DNA of 64,000 nucleotides from NCBI GenBank assembly GCA_018697195.1, contig CM031872.1, positions 9,357,924 through 9,421,923 of the forward strand, in the 5' to 3' direction. Below are positions 48,847 through 60,540 of the stretch, piece after piece. A model generated the notes under the pieces. It saw nothing but the letters and a program-made list of their open reading frames with translations. It had not been told where the DNA came from and did no database searches. Source of the DNA: Certhia americana. Lineage: Eukaryota; Chordata; Aves; Passeriformes; Certhiidae. Both the position numbers and the translations under genes were made by a program. The stretch's first letter is position 1. Each line of letters begins with the position of its first letter.

Positions 48847-49354
48847 CCTCCTCAGTAAGGACATTTGAGGCTTTGGCACACACAGTGCTGTGTGTGCTCA
48901 CTGTGGCAGGGACCTGCACAAGGGCAATGCTTGGGAGCAAAAACATGCTGCAAAAAGTCTTTATGATCTTCTGGATCTTCTTGAGTGTTCCTTGGGTTTG
49001 CATCTGCACTAGCAGATGTTTTTGCACCTGCAGCAGCATCTGCAGCTAAATGGCTCTGCAAAACCCAAAGATGGATCTGTGATATTGGACACAGCACAGG
49101 GATTGGGGACAAGAAATCCAAAAAGATGTCTTTACATAGAGATGATCTTTTAAAATCCAAACAAGACCCATTCAGAGAATGCACACAGAGAAACTGCTGG
49201 CTCCATGTTCCTGAGTCTGCCAGGAGATTTCCTGGTGGGCAAATAACTCTACAAGCAAATGCATTTCCCAGGAGATTTGGTCTGGTCCAGCACCAGGGCT
49301 GACACTGGAAAGCAGATGGGAAGTGGCCTGAAAATCTCAGCCTCTAATTGCAGC
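48847..49354. other. Unique non-coding DNA between CR1 copies
   Basis: Nothing is recognised. A GCAGATG/CATCTGC-like patch at 49010-49045 is locally repetitive. Confidence 0.4.
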
Positions 49355-49466
49355 TGGGACTCTGAGCAACCTGGTCTAGTGCAAGGTGTCCCTGCCCATG
49401 GCTGGGGCTTGGAAGATTTGATCTCTGAGGTCTCTTCCTACCCAAACCATTCCGTGATTCTATGAA
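49355..49466 (+). mobile_element. CR1 LINE 3' end (short)
   Basis: 'Ctctgagcaacctggtctag', 'tgcaaggtgtccctgcccat', 'ggctggggcttgga', 'gatctctgaggtctcttcct', 'acccaaaccattccgtgatt' and 'ctatgaa' give an almost complete canonical tail of about 110 bp. Confidence 0.95.
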
Positions 49467-49786
49467 GCCCTTCAGATGTAATTTCCTGCATGTAGGGCAG
49501 CAAGCACAAGGAGGCAGGTCATTATGGAGAGCCAAGATCAGGTGCTCAGTTTCCAAAGGAAGTCTGATTTTGAATTCTTTCAGAAATTTATCCCCAACGG
49601 AAGATGGATCGCTCAGTTCTGTTGGTGCCAAATGCAACTGTTCAACTGAGCATGGAAAAATGTGAAGCAAGGAACGTAAATTCCAAGATTTTGATGAGAT
49701 TTCTAATAATGATGAGTGAGCTTCTGGAGCTCCCAGTCATCAGAGAGGAGAGACAGGAAGAGGAAATTTGGATTCTAACAAGTAAA
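49467..49786. other. Unique non-coding DNA between CR1 copies
   Basis: About 320 bp separate two CR1 tails that point towards each other. The complement strand is open for over 100 codons, but much of that frame is CR1 and the rest is unrecognised. Confidence 0.4.
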
Positions 49787-49915
49787 TAGAATTATGGTAT
49801 GGAAGGGCCCTTAGAGATATCTTGTTCAAACCCCTGCCATGGGCAGGGACACCTTTTACCAGACCAGGTTACTCAGAGTCCCATCCAGCCTGGTCTTGAG
49901 CACTTCCTGGAATCT
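49787..49915 (-). mobile_element. CR1 LINE 3' end (short)
   Basis: Complement-strand tail: 'atagaattatggtatggaag', 'ggcccttagagatatcttgt', 'tcaaacccctgccatgggc', 'agggacacc', 'ccagcctggtcttgagcact'. Truncated. Confidence 0.93.
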
Positions 49916-50994
49916 GAAGTTTGTTGGATATAAACACATAGAAAATATGGAATTCACTAATGCTTGCAGGATTTAAAAAAAAAAAATAATTTTTATATAT
50001 ATATATATATACACGAAAAACCTGATAAGATCCAACAGACACAAAAAGGCTAAACCTGAGGGCATTTTACATTTTATTATTTTACATATTACTGAAGCTT
50101 TGATGTATTTCATACTTCCAAACAGCCTACACTAAGTAGTTGTTATATCTACAGCCTCTCATGGCTACTTGAAATGCAAATTAACAACATATTCCAGTCT
50201 GATCTAACTTTCACATTCAATAATTCAGGCTTTTTTTTTTTTTTTTTTTTTTCCTTCTCTCTGCCCTTTTTTTCTAATTTTGCTGTGAGATTACCCACTA
50301 GTTTTCTTTTAAACCTTAAATTACTCTCATGCATTCTCTACATTAGTTCCACACTGAAGCTATTTGTTTGAGATTAGTTATACTTACCTAACTGGAGGGG
50401 TGCAGGGAGGATTACTGGGAGTTTGCAGAGGGCTCTGGCAGTGGAAAGCACTATCTAAATGCTAAGTGTTATGAAGTGAGATGAGCTATTTACTGACTCC
50501 CATTGGTAATATCCCCCCCTCCAAATTGGACACAGAAATTGAAAGAGCAGAATTCTTTTTTTGGAGAGACAAATAGTGACAGAAGGCCAAGGCAAGGTCC
50601 ACAAATAAAAGAAATCCTAAAACATCACTTAAGGTCAAAAAAGGGCTGGGTTTATCACTGATATGAATAAGTACTGGGGCCCAGAGCAGGGCAGGGAGGC
50701 TGCATGGGGGCAGAAGGCAAACCCACACTTTGTGGGACCTTCCCTCCAGCCTTTCCCCATCATCCATCACACAAACCAAGGACCCAAACAGCTCCTCTGG
50801 CAACAACCTGCAGCCTTGCTCTTAAACAGAGAGACAGACCGAGCTCCTGTTCTGTACTAAGAAGAGTTTTACTGATGCAATGTGACCTTTTCCTGGGCAG
50901 TGGTATCGATTGTTTCATCCTGCAGGTCCCAAGATAGGTTGGGGTCTTGCTGGCAGAGGTTTCATATGCATAGATATGAGCAGACAACTCCTGC
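49916..50994. other. Non-coding DNA with simple repeats
   Basis: Holds (TA)n at about 49994-50012 and poly-T of 22 bases at 50231-50252. No gene is recognised. Confidence 0.5.
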
Positions 50995-51058
50995 CTCAGG
51001 GAGTTGGACTCAGTGATCCTTGTGCATCCCTTCCAACTTGAAACATTCTGTGGAATAC
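50995..51058 (+). mobile_element. CR1-type LINE 3' tail fragment
   Basis: 'Gggagttggactcagtgatc', 'cttgtgcatcccttccaact' and 'tgaaacattctgtgg' match the last about 60 bp of the CR1 tail that contains 'gttggactcgatgatccttgtgggtcccttccaac'. Confidence 0.85.
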
Positions 51059-51514
51059 TGTCACCATCACAGTTCAGACACATATGGCAAAAAAACCCCC
51101 AAAAACCAAAATAAAGAACCCAGACCCAAATCAACCCATATCTTCAACAAATTTACCACAGTGATATTTATTGAGGTGGGAGGGTTAAGGGGAACGTGGC
51201 CTTTTTCCCCAGCACAGACCCTGCACCTTGAGCTGAACCCCTCACAGTCACAGCCTGGAGAATCCAGAGAGAGATGAAGGAATGAGGGAGAAGGGCACAA
51301 GGATGAAGAGAAAAATGGCTTTGTGTACCTATGAAAGCTTTGAGAAAACATGATGAGGAGATGGGGACAGTGAGAAGGGTCCTTGTTGAGGAGCCTGCTG
51401 TGGAGGTGATTAATTTGAAAGTGTTGGGAAGAAACTCAGGGATATTAAAGAGGTCAATATCAAAGAGGAAAAGGGATGGATTAACATTAAGGGTTGAGTG
51501 AAGGAGTTCTGATC
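51059..51514. other. Unique non-coding DNA
   Basis: An A/C-rich patch at about 51087-51120. The 51400-51514 part could be more of the following CR1 copy but is too diverged to call. Confidence 0.4.
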
Positions 51515-51612
51515 AGACTGGTCAAGTTGAAGATGTCCCTGCTCACTTCAGGGGAACTGGGCTACATGGTGTGTGAAGGTCCCCTACAACTCAAACTGTT
51601 CCATGATCCTAA
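51515..51612 (+). mobile_element. CR1-type LINE 3' end, diverged
   Basis: 'Actggtcaagttgaagatgt', 'ccctgctcacttcaggggaa', 'ctgggctacatgg', 'gaaggtcccctacaactcaa' and 'actgttccatgatcc' keep the order of a CR1 tail with many substitutions. Confidence 0.8.
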
Positions 51613-53184
51613 TACAGGCTCTGGGGTGGGATTATTCCCCCAGCTAAGAGCCAGTACAAAGCCCCAAGCTCTCCCGTCCTCAATTCCTCAGCTCCTGGCA
51701 TGGGCAGATGGTGAACAGGCACCAGAGCTCTGACAGTGAGCCTCCATGGGGAGAGAGCACCAGGTTGTGTGGGCAGCCAGAGGGGTCTGAGCATGTGTGA
51801 GGAGACAGGCAAAGTGGGCAAAGGTCCTCACACCTCCCAGATGAGGCACTGGAGCATGAGGGGGAATGGTATTTGGGATTAGCTGCTGACTATATATCCA
51901 AAACCTGGTTCTTTTCTCCCCATTTTCTTCTCCAGGTAGAACAGTCGGCCAAAAAACCAGCCATAACCTTCCCTAACAAACCCCATCTCACCGAGTATTT
52001 CTCAAGGAAAAAATCAGCACAGGCACCATGAGTGCATCTTCACAGATGCAGCTTCCACCCCATGGCTGGGCAGGACAGGAAACCCTCATCCACAACCAGC
52101 AGAAAAATAGGAGACAGCATCCTCCAGCCCCCACACTTCACCCACCAGGGACCAACACATCTGTATTGTCCTTTCCCCCAGCCACAATTATACCATGAAT
52201 TTGACCTTAAGTTTTGTAACAGTCTGGGGTGCCGAACATGCCATTCTTGACATAGCTGATGTTTGTGAAAGAAACAAATGAAAAAAAAAAGGAATAAATA
52301 AGCAAAAGCCCGGCCGCAGACTGCGCTGGGTTCCACTGTGGTTGACATTTACAGCCTATGGTGGCTGTGGTGAGGATGACAAACTGGGGTGGCCATTGGT
52401 GCTGCCAGGCAGGGCACCGTGGGCAGGGCTGTGGGGTCAGTGAAGGACAGGTGGGCACCCACCCTGCAGGGCTCCTCCCAGCTCTCAGCATCACTGCAAA
52501 CACTCACTGGCTCTGCAGTGGGTTCCTTGGCTCTATGGGTCATTCACAGCCGTGGGATGTGCTTGCCCAGAAATTCTTCTGGAAAAGTGTGGGGTGAACT
52601 TGTGGGGGTAATGGCTCAGTTCAGCCTTTAATTCCCTCTGGCAGAGGTAAAGTCCTGTTTGCCTGGCCTTCCTGACCTACGCAATAAGCCCAGGCAGGCG
52701 CTTCCAGCTGCTCAGGCCATGGGCAAGGAGCTGCCCCACCACACACCATGCTTGGTCCCAGCAGGGACCACCAGCCCCTAACAGACACACACTCTAAGTG
52801 AAGGACTCTTGGGAAGCTCCCTCAGTTATCCAGGAATCCAGACAAGCTCCCTAATTGGGAAAAGACAATCTCTTGCTGATTGCTCCTACAAGCAGAGAGA
52901 AGGGGTATGGCTCCTCATTCTCTCTGCAGGCTTTAAGAGCATGCAAAAAACAGCATTTGCAAGATAATTTGGTGGTCACAGGGGACTGGGTTTTATTCCT
53001 CAATCGAAAACTGGCTATTAAACATCATTTAAAGAACAAAATAAAAATAAAACAGCAATTTCTTCTTTTATTCTCTCCCTATCATCATCATTAACCTTCT
53101 ATCTGCGTAATATCCCTTTGCCAAGGATCTTCAACGGAGCAATAAAATTTTAGTACTTAAACCTTATCAGTGCTCTGGAAGGGA
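51613..53184. other. Unique non-coding DNA
   Basis: AT-rich, repeat-poor sequence at 52960-53160 (with 'gtaatatccctttgccaagg') could be a conserved block next to the MIR remnant. The rest is unremarkable and no gene is recognised. Confidence 0.4.
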
Positions 53185-53335
53185 GTATTCTCATTTCAGA
53201 GAGAGGGAAACCAAGGCACAAAGAACTGAAATGACCTGCTCAAAGTCACTCTGAAAATTATTAGTCAAGCCAGGAATAGATTCCCCAAGTCCTGAACCCC
53301 GGGAGGCAGCGGCCCACAGGTATGCTGCTCTTACA
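53185..53335 (+). repeat. MIR SINE remnant
   Basis: The MIR core and 3' half are recognisable in order: 'attctcatttcagagagagg', 'gaaaccaaggcacaaagaac', 'tgaaatgacctgctcaaagt', 'cactctgaaaattattagtc', 'aagccaggaatagattcccc', then 'ctgaacccc' and 'tgctgctcttac'. These correspond to MIR 'ttacagatgagg', 'aaactgaggcacagagag', 'tgacttgcccaaggtca', 'cagctagtaagtggcagagc', 'gggattcgaaccc' and 'tgctcttaacc'. MIR is an ancient amniote family, long inactive. Confidence 0.65.
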
Positions 53336-55088
53336 GGCCAATTAGCTTTTATGGAAACGTTTAAGGAAACATTTCCTTTCACAGACTCTGCGGGCTAATT
53401 TACTCCCGAGCTTTGTCATCTGCGAGGGAAAGTGTCTCAGTTTTAGGCTGTCATGGAACAACTCGGCCCCTTCCCTGGCTTGAGACAAATGTGCTTTCAG
53501 CCAGATCTGACAGCACGGAGAACCCCGCTACACGCTGCTTAGAAAGACCTGGGAGAGGTTTTTCCGTGGGTCCCTGCCTACTAATTAAGTCTGATTGCAG
53601 AGAGTTCGTCAAAGCAGAGGGCTCTGCACACAGACACAACGCTGGGGACGGCAGGGCTCCGGGTGCCAATGCAGAATTTGCTTCCCAGCACTCTGCTCTG
53701 GGCAGGGCTGCTGGGCTTGAGCTGATTCTCCACTCAAATCCTCACTGTCCTTTACAAAAGGAAGGGGAAGCGAGGCAGGGGCAGAATAAAGGAGGGCAGA
53801 AAGGATGGGAGTGGGTGAGCTGGTGCAGCCCCCCCTTCTATGCTTTCCACAGCTCTCCGTTGAGAAACAGTTAATGGGTTGGGAGGTTTCCACCCTTCCA
53901 GGACGGTGCCTTTTCCTCCCCTTTCGAGTGCCCCCTGCCTTCCTCCTCCAGCGACTGGGAAGCTGTGACTGCTCTACACCGCTGACACCTCGGCTGCTCT
54001 GGAAACCCATGAACTGTTTGAGAAAGGTCAGCTGGCAGCCGCTGCATCCCTTCTCCTGCCTTCCCAGCCCGGATGGCCTTGGGCAGTGCAGGAGCCCCCT
54101 CTGTAGGCAAAGATCCACAGTTGCCAGCTTATTCTGCTCCTTGACACGTTTTTTCACCCCCTCTTTGTCCTCCCAGACCCCTCTCCATCCACCCCAACCC
54201 AAGCCTCACCACGGGGCCAGAGAAGAGTGGGGTTGCAGAGCTCGGTGTCTGCTGGGGATCAGGGATCTGTAGCCAGTCGCATTACATGTGACATGGACTG
54301 AGGCTGAACATCTCACAGGACCAGATTTGCCATCAAAACGGCTGATGCCTTGCCAGCTTGCTGTGGCAAAATAAAATAAGCATGTCTCTGAACATCACCA
54401 GGCTTTGGTGTGTTTCTCAGGCTCTCCAAAGCCTTCATCTCCTTTTTTTCCTCTGGTCTCTTGTCAAACCCAGGTCCCCAGCACTGCACAAGCCCTTTCC
54501 CAGATCCTTGGTGCCGTGGTGCATTTCTTCCCAGTACAACAGAAGGAAGTCATCTGCTCCTGGTGCATCTCTCTCCTGCACCTCCTCATCCTAGCTCTGC
54601 ACATCACCCGAGCAAGGCTCCCCAGCATTGCCACACCTGCCCCAAAGCAGTTGTAAACCCAGCTTTGCTTCAAAACAACCCCATTTGGTCCATAACCTAT
54701 GCTGCAAAATCCACCTCCTGGAACTCATGAACACCAGACTGGAAGTAGCAGAGGCAAAATTCCTGCCTGGATGTAAACCAGCTCATTTCTTCCCAAAAGA
54801 GGAGCCTTTGTGGGGGTGGGAGGTTAGCTGCTGAGTGAGTCAAGGTCTTCTGGCAGTCATTATCAACAATTACTCTCACAAAGCCTTGACCACAGCCTTT
54901 AAGAAAAGTGTGAATTTGTCCGTGTTTACTGCTGTCTGTCCCCAGCAGTTACAAATCCTCCTCCCTGGAGATGTTCAGCCTGTGCTCACTGCATCCCTTT
55001 CCATACTGCCTGCCCTGCCACACCCTACACTCAGCCACATGCCCGGAGTGTTTCCTGCAGCTGCCTAAGGATTTGCTAACCTTCAGAG
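53336..55088. other. Non-coding DNA, mildly CpG-enriched at its start
   Basis: CpG is moderately frequent at 53360-53700 (e.g. CCCGAGC, GCACGGAG, CCCCGC), lower than at 36.5 or 42.3 kb. No promoter motif or coding exon is recognised. A 197-codon frame on the - strand (53609-54202) has no recognised domain. Confidence 0.4.
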
Positions 55089-55520
55089 TTATAGAATCAT
55101 GGAATAGTTTGTGTTGGAAGGGATCTTAAAGCCCATCTTGTTCCAATCCCCTGCCAGGGGCAGGGACACCTCACACCATTCCAGGCTGCTCCAAACCCCA
55201 TCCCACCTGCCCTTGGATCCTTCCAGATCCTTCCAGACATCCAGGGGCAGCCACAGCGTCTCTGGGTAACCTATGCCAGGGTCTGCCCACCCTCATAGTC
55301 AAGAATTTCTTCCCAATATTCCTTCTCTCATCTCTGCCAGTTTGAAGCCATGTCCCAGCCCATGTCCAAAGTCCCTTTCCAACTGTCTTGGAGTCCCTTT
55401 AGGAACAGGAAGGGCTCTGGAACTTCCTCTTCTCCAGGCTGAACAACCCCAGCTCTCTGAGTCTGTTTCCATAGGACAGCAAGAACCCCTGATTTTGGAT
55501 GGTCTCTAGTTGGGAGAAGC
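55089..55520 (-). mobile_element. CR1 LINE 3' end (longest copy)
   Basis: Complement-strand CR1 extending past the tail into the upstream part: 'tatagaatcatggaatagtt', 'tgtgttggaagggatcttaa', 'cctgccaggggcagggacac', 'caggctgctcc', 'ctctgggtaacctatgccag', 'aagaatttcttcccaatatt', 'ggaacttcctcttctccagg', 'ctgaacaaccccagctctct'. About 430 bp, still lacking any intact ORF2. A local ATCCTTCCAG duplication lies near 55215-55237. Confidence 0.96.
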
Positions 55521-55639
55521 ATCCTCTTACCCACCCCTGGCTCCCTCTGTCTGAAGCCCAAGACGTGCTACTGCTCATACAGACATGCCCCGTGACAAAT
55601 GCAGGGGGCAAAATTAGAAAGGAAGATGATGAAGACCCA

Positions 55640-56060
55640 AAGCCAGTTTGCAGGCACCCTGAAATAACTTGATTTCTCTAGAGTTCTGGGAGCACTTCCC
55701 TCCGAGACGTAACATTACTCATTTTCATTCGGAAAAGTTTCAGCATGTAGCAAAAATATCTCAGGCTCAGTAATGAGGCAAGAAATCGTGCTTACGTAGC
55801 TGAGCAAGTAACATCACTCAACTTTCCTGTCCTTGTGGTGGATGAAAAATGATTGGAGAATAAATTAATCCTAATAAATGCAGGATTTTGATCAGGCATA
55901 CAAAACCAGCAATGTGTCTGCAGGATGAGCAATTGATGAAGTCATTGCTTCAAAGGTTCCTTGATGCAATTAGTCACCTGTAAAACATGCAGCAGAGGAG
56001 AAAATCCCACTCCTTTTGTTAAGGAGCAGGAAAATTCTCTGCGTGTCCGAGTGATTTATG
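55640..56060. promoter_or_regulatory. Candidate conserved non-coding element
   Basis: Non-repetitive AT-rich sequence with clustered motifs: 'ctcagtaatgaggcaag', 'gataaattaatcctaataa'-like text near 55857-55878 (a TTAATCC OTX/PITX-type core), 'tgatcaggcat', 'gcaattagtcacctg' (ATTAG homeodomain core). There are no transposon features. Conservation cannot be judged here. Confidence 0.3.
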
Positions 56061-56269
56061 GGATACAGTGCAGCAAAATTAGTGTGTGTGGCAATTAGGG
56101 TCATTCTCTTGGAGATGAAAGGCCAGGGGGAGATGAGTGAAGGGATGGACAGGATGCAGAAGGGCCAGATGGAGGCATAATGCCAACACCACATTTCTGT
56201 GCTGTTGGTTTTTTGCAGGGATTATTTCCCCCTCGCACAAATCATTGTGGGGAGGAAATCAGGCTGCAC
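56061..56269. other. Unique non-coding DNA
   Basis: Nothing is recognised between the two conserved-looking blocks. Confidence 0.35.
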
Positions 56270-56460
56270 ATGTAAAATTGGTGCCACTGAGGATGAACCA
56301 AGTCATTAATCATGGGCGTGAGTATCCGTAATTACAGCTGCTGGGAGTCACAGGAGCAAGAGTCAAAGGCTCTAACAGGATTATGGATAGATCTGGATTG
56401 TTTTATGACTGATATTTATTAGCAGATAAAATGAACCTATCGTGTGTTTGAGGATGAGCG
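56270..56460. promoter_or_regulatory. Candidate conserved non-coding element
   Basis: Includes 'caagtcattaatcatgggc', 'gtatccgtaattacagctgc' (TAATTA next to a CAGCTG E-box), 'acaggattatggatag' and 'gatatttattagcagataaa' (GATAA core). The combination of homeodomain, E-box and GATA-like cores in about 190 bp of unique sequence is enhancer-like. Confidence 0.28.
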
Positions 56461-56553
56461 CAGGGGCGGGGAAGAAGGTATTTCCCATCCCAACCCTGCT
56501 GCCCAGCTTTTGCACCCACTGAACTGTGTGCCCACCACTGGCCATTCAGAGAA

Positions 56554-56760
56554 GGAAAACTGATAAATCTCACCAACTCCACTGATCAGACTGGAAAACT
56601 GAGGTGCTCAGCAGTAATGGCCAAAAATCACGTGTGGACTCTAAATCCAGAATTGCCAGTTGAGAGCAAGGGCTCTAAACTCATGCACAGTTAACAGTTA
56701 CTGTGCTGGCTGCTCTCAGAAGTTCACACTTTGGCTGCAGATTATTTTCAGATCTCAGTT
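56554..56760 (+). repeat. Inverted repeat, left arm
   Basis: Matches the complement of 57738-57932 along almost its whole length, at roughly 80-85% by eye. Differences include an extra block of about 16 bp in this arm (near 56605-56620) and a small insertion in the other arm. Shared blocks include 'aaatctcaccaactcc', 'gtggactctaaatccag' and 'gttactgtgctggctgctct'. Confidence 0.9.
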
Positions 56761-57737
56761 CTGGGGGGGACCCCAGGGCAGAGCACCCTCCCTGCAGCAC
56801 ACAGGGTGCAGGATGAGCCCAGGCTGGGAGTCAAGGGCAGCTGGCTGACTGACTTTATTCCTCAAACAAACTGACAAACTGACAAACTGACAAACTGACA
56901 AACTGGGGTGGCTCAGTGGGGCAGGTCCCAGTGAAATGTTCCCATGGACATTCCAGCTGTTTGCAGGAACATCCACATTCCTGCATCCAGGAACATCCAG
57001 CATCAGCTGGAGGACACAGCAGATGCCAAGCAGCTGACCCTCACTGCAGCTGGAGTGCCTGTCCAGTCACCCACCTCTGGCACTATTCCAGCAAACTGGT
57101 GGCTTTCCACAGGCCATCTCTCTGGCTCACACACTCCTCTCTCCAGTTCTCAAGAAGCCCTGACATGCCTCACCTGCTCTGGGGACAGGAGAGAGCAGGG
57201 AGGCTGGGAGCTAGAGCCAGGCACCAAGAATCCTCCTGGCTCCCCTGGGAAGGGAATGCACAGCCACTCTTGAGGTCTGAGGGCTGCAGCACCCAATTTT
57301 AAGCATCTACTTCTGCTTGTCTGAGCTCATCTGTGAGGACTGTAAAAAGGTCTGGGAGATATCAAAGAAAGTCCCTTAACTTCAAAAAGGGAACAATGGC
57401 CTCACACCTTTATCCTCAGACAGGAGGATGCTGTGATGGGGCTATGCTTACAGACTCCATCCCACCATTCTGGGGGTATCCAACAGAGGAAGCTCCATCA
57501 GCTACAAGGCTGTGGGAAAACCCACAATCAAGTCAGGATGCTGAGGAGGAACAATCCTTGCAGCCACTGCACATTGTCCCCAGAGGGTCTGGCACACCTC
57601 AGGGCAAGCAGATGGTTTCTTTGGTGCCTGGGGGTAGCTATCACTCCTGCTTTCTGTGTCCCAGCAGGATGGAAACATCCACCTGTGTTTGACACTCTCC
57701 ACACATGACAGCTCCAAGGTTTTCTACAGGAACTGCC
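56761..57737. other. Spacer inside the inverted repeat
   Basis: 977 bp between the arms. It holds the 8-bp tandem array at 56867-56905 and otherwise unique CA/TG-rich sequence. No transposase or other coding region is recognised. Confidence 0.6.
56867..56905 (+). repeat. (CAAACTGA)n tandem array
   Basis: Nearly five perfect copies of the 8-bp unit CAAACTGA, without substitutions, suggesting recent slippage expansion. Confidence 0.97.
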
Positions 57738-57932
57738 AACTGAGATCTGAAAAAATCTTTAGTCAAAGTGTGAACTTCTAGGGCTTGAGAGCAGCCAGCA
57801 CAGTAACTGTTAATTGTACATGAATTGTGAGTTCTTGCTCTTAACTGGCTTTTCTGGATTTAGAGTCCACACATGATTTTTGGCCTTCATTTCCCAATCT
57901 GAACAATGGAGTTGGTGAGATTTATTGATTTC
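57738..57932 (-). repeat. Inverted repeat, right arm
   Basis: Complementary to 56554-56760. Its distal part ('catttcccaatctgaacaat' then 'ggagttggtgag') resembles the complement of a MIR-type core ('cagtttccccatctgtaaaatgg'), so the arms may contain, or derive from, an old SINE. Confidence 0.9.
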
Positions 57933-60540
57933 CACAGATGACAGAACAGGAAAACTAGGTATCTCTTATACTGTACAAGCTCTCCTCTCACAGCACAGCC
58001 TGCACTGCCCTCCTGAGTGTGCCACAAAGGGGGTGGTGGGGAATGGGGTCCCCCAACCACAGCTCAACATTCCCTGACAGGTGTTCAGGGAAACAGAAAA
58101 TGAGCCTCACCCAGCTGCACTGGGTCCATGGGTATCTCTGGAGCTGAAATCCAGCTCTTCCCAGTGGGGGCAATAATCATAGTGGGAAGGTGCTAGAACG
58201 TCCCAGCCAAGGATGGCAGAATGACTGTAGGAGCCTGGCTGCTCTGAGGGAAGAGCTATTGCCATACTCCAACTCCAGTGAGGTATTTCCTACCCCAGCC
58301 TCACCCTATTTCATCAGGGTGAGTCATCAGACCACCATGGAAAACCTCAGGATCTTGCTTCTGCAGTCGTGATCAGAAACATCCTTTATTAAATTAATGA
58401 CCATCCCCTATCTGTCATCTCACTGTTAATAAAAAGAAGCAAGGGCTGTAAGGAGTGTTGCAGACTGGTGCCTGGAGCCAGGCTTGTCTCAGCAGAACTT
58501 GTGTCCAGCAACTTTGCAGAGTTGCTCCCAAACACAGGAGGAGAACACAGCAGGAACAGGAGAGGGTTTTAACCCACACAATCAACGCCTCTGCAGCACA
58601 AATGTGGTGGGTCTCCCTTCTCCAGGACACCTTGGGATGCTGCTACAGTGCAGGGTTCCTTGTCAGTACAGCTCCAAAACACTTATTTGGCCACAGGGAC
58701 AAGACTCATCTCACTGGCTCTGACTAGATCAACATGACACCCTTCCTCAAATACAGCTCTCACATGGGACAGGGGGACATCTCACCCCATCTCACAACCC
58801 TTTAATGCTCACTAAATGATCCCCCCTGGGGTGCATCAACCCCTTCCCCACTACTGCACTGCAATGGGAGGAAGGTCTTTACTTGGTCCAAACAAGGGCA
58901 CTTCAGAGTACAGAGGATTTTCTATCCCAAGGATCCTGGGGACACAATGCCCATTTGAAAAAAGACACCCTCTCCCCTGTGAACGAGTCCCAGCAGCAGC
59001 AGGTCAGCACCACCCACCCCTCCCTTCTCCAAAGGAGGGGTCATGGTCCTGTCTTCTGGAAGAGCAGGATTACAGGGGTGGAAAGAGTTCAGAGAGTCAC
59101 TCCCAGCAAAGCCCAAGTCAACCTGATGCTGAGATAAGACTGTTTGTGACCCTGCTGTGCAGGCCCCATCAGTGGGAACCCAGCAGGGGAATGCTGCAGA
59201 ATATCCACCCTATCCCCCATAACCCAAACTAGCCAGAGCAGTATTTCCTATTATGTCTCCATAACCTAATCTGACCCCCTCTAGGGTCTCCAGATTAATA
59301 TCTGGGAAACCTCATAAGTCCAATCACCCAATTACAGGGAGGAAAGGTTTATCCTATCTAAACAGCACAAAATGTAACCTAGACCCAGCTGCCCCCTCAC
59401 TTCTAAGAGCCAGATCTCAATCCTTGGCAAGCTGAACAAACTGGGAAGGGGTCATGGGGGAGATGGGGAGAGTCTCTCTTGTATCATATGAAACCTGCAG
59501 GAGGAGCAGATATTTTAATTGGTAAATCCCCTGACTCAGGCTTAATCCCTCTCCATTTTACTGAACTTCCCTCACACTGGAGCAGCATGGGGAATAGATG
59601 ACAGGCCCCACCTTGAGCCACTGCCCAACAAGAGGAGTCCCCCATCATTTTGGTGAGCAGAGGATGATGGTTCTCAGGACACACAGTGTAGCCAGCCCAG
59701 CCTGGCAGAGGCAGAGGGGAGGGTTCAGTGCCACCGCCTGCCATTGAACAGGGATGTGCCTGAGGATAGTGAGGGTTAGAGCAGAGTTCACAGACAAAAT
59801 CACAGCCCAGGACAACTGCAACATCCCCAGAGCACCTCCTGTGCTGGGGCTGAGAGGTTTCAAACAGGACAGATTAGGCTGTCCCAAAGCAGTCTTTGTG
59901 CCTCTTTGGATCTCTTTTCTATCCTTATTTCCTTCCAGAGAAGCATGGAGGGACCCAGGCTAACTTTTTGGGTTGTATTTCAGACTGACAACACTGAATG
60001 CATGGGAAACCTCAACTGCAGCCAGAGGACTGGAAAGCAGATTCCCCATCACATTCAGGATAGCATCCCAGGCTTTGGCTAGAATGAGAGCAATATGCAA
60101 CATCTCCAGGAAGATCCTACCCTGGCAGAGGATCTCAGTCTGGGCGTCATTCAGAGCCCATCCAAAGGGAAGACCCAGATTTTTTGCTCAGTGAGAATGC
60201 CCAAGTTTCCACCCAGAGCAGGTTGTGTTGCATCCACAGATGCCCCAGTCTGTATTTTCCACATAGCTCAGGGCTGCATTGCCAAGCACCAGCTTTGCAA
60301 ACACAGACTGAGCTTCCCTCCAAATTCCAGCCACAATCTATTGATTAAAAAAGCCTGTCTAGTCAATAAAGGTTCCTATGAAAAAGTTCCACTGCCCTGC
60401 ATTCACATGCCGTGATCCGTCTGGCTGTGTTAGCAGCCTTGGCTTTTGATGCCTTCTGACAAGATGGATTTGTTGCCTTGACTTTTCCAGATCAGGAGAA
60501 ACTTAATCCTAGAGGATAAAATTACAGCCTAGTTAAAAAA
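57933..60540. other. Unique non-coding DNA
   Basis: No gene, RNA, repeat family or CpG cluster is recognised. Confidence 0.4.
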
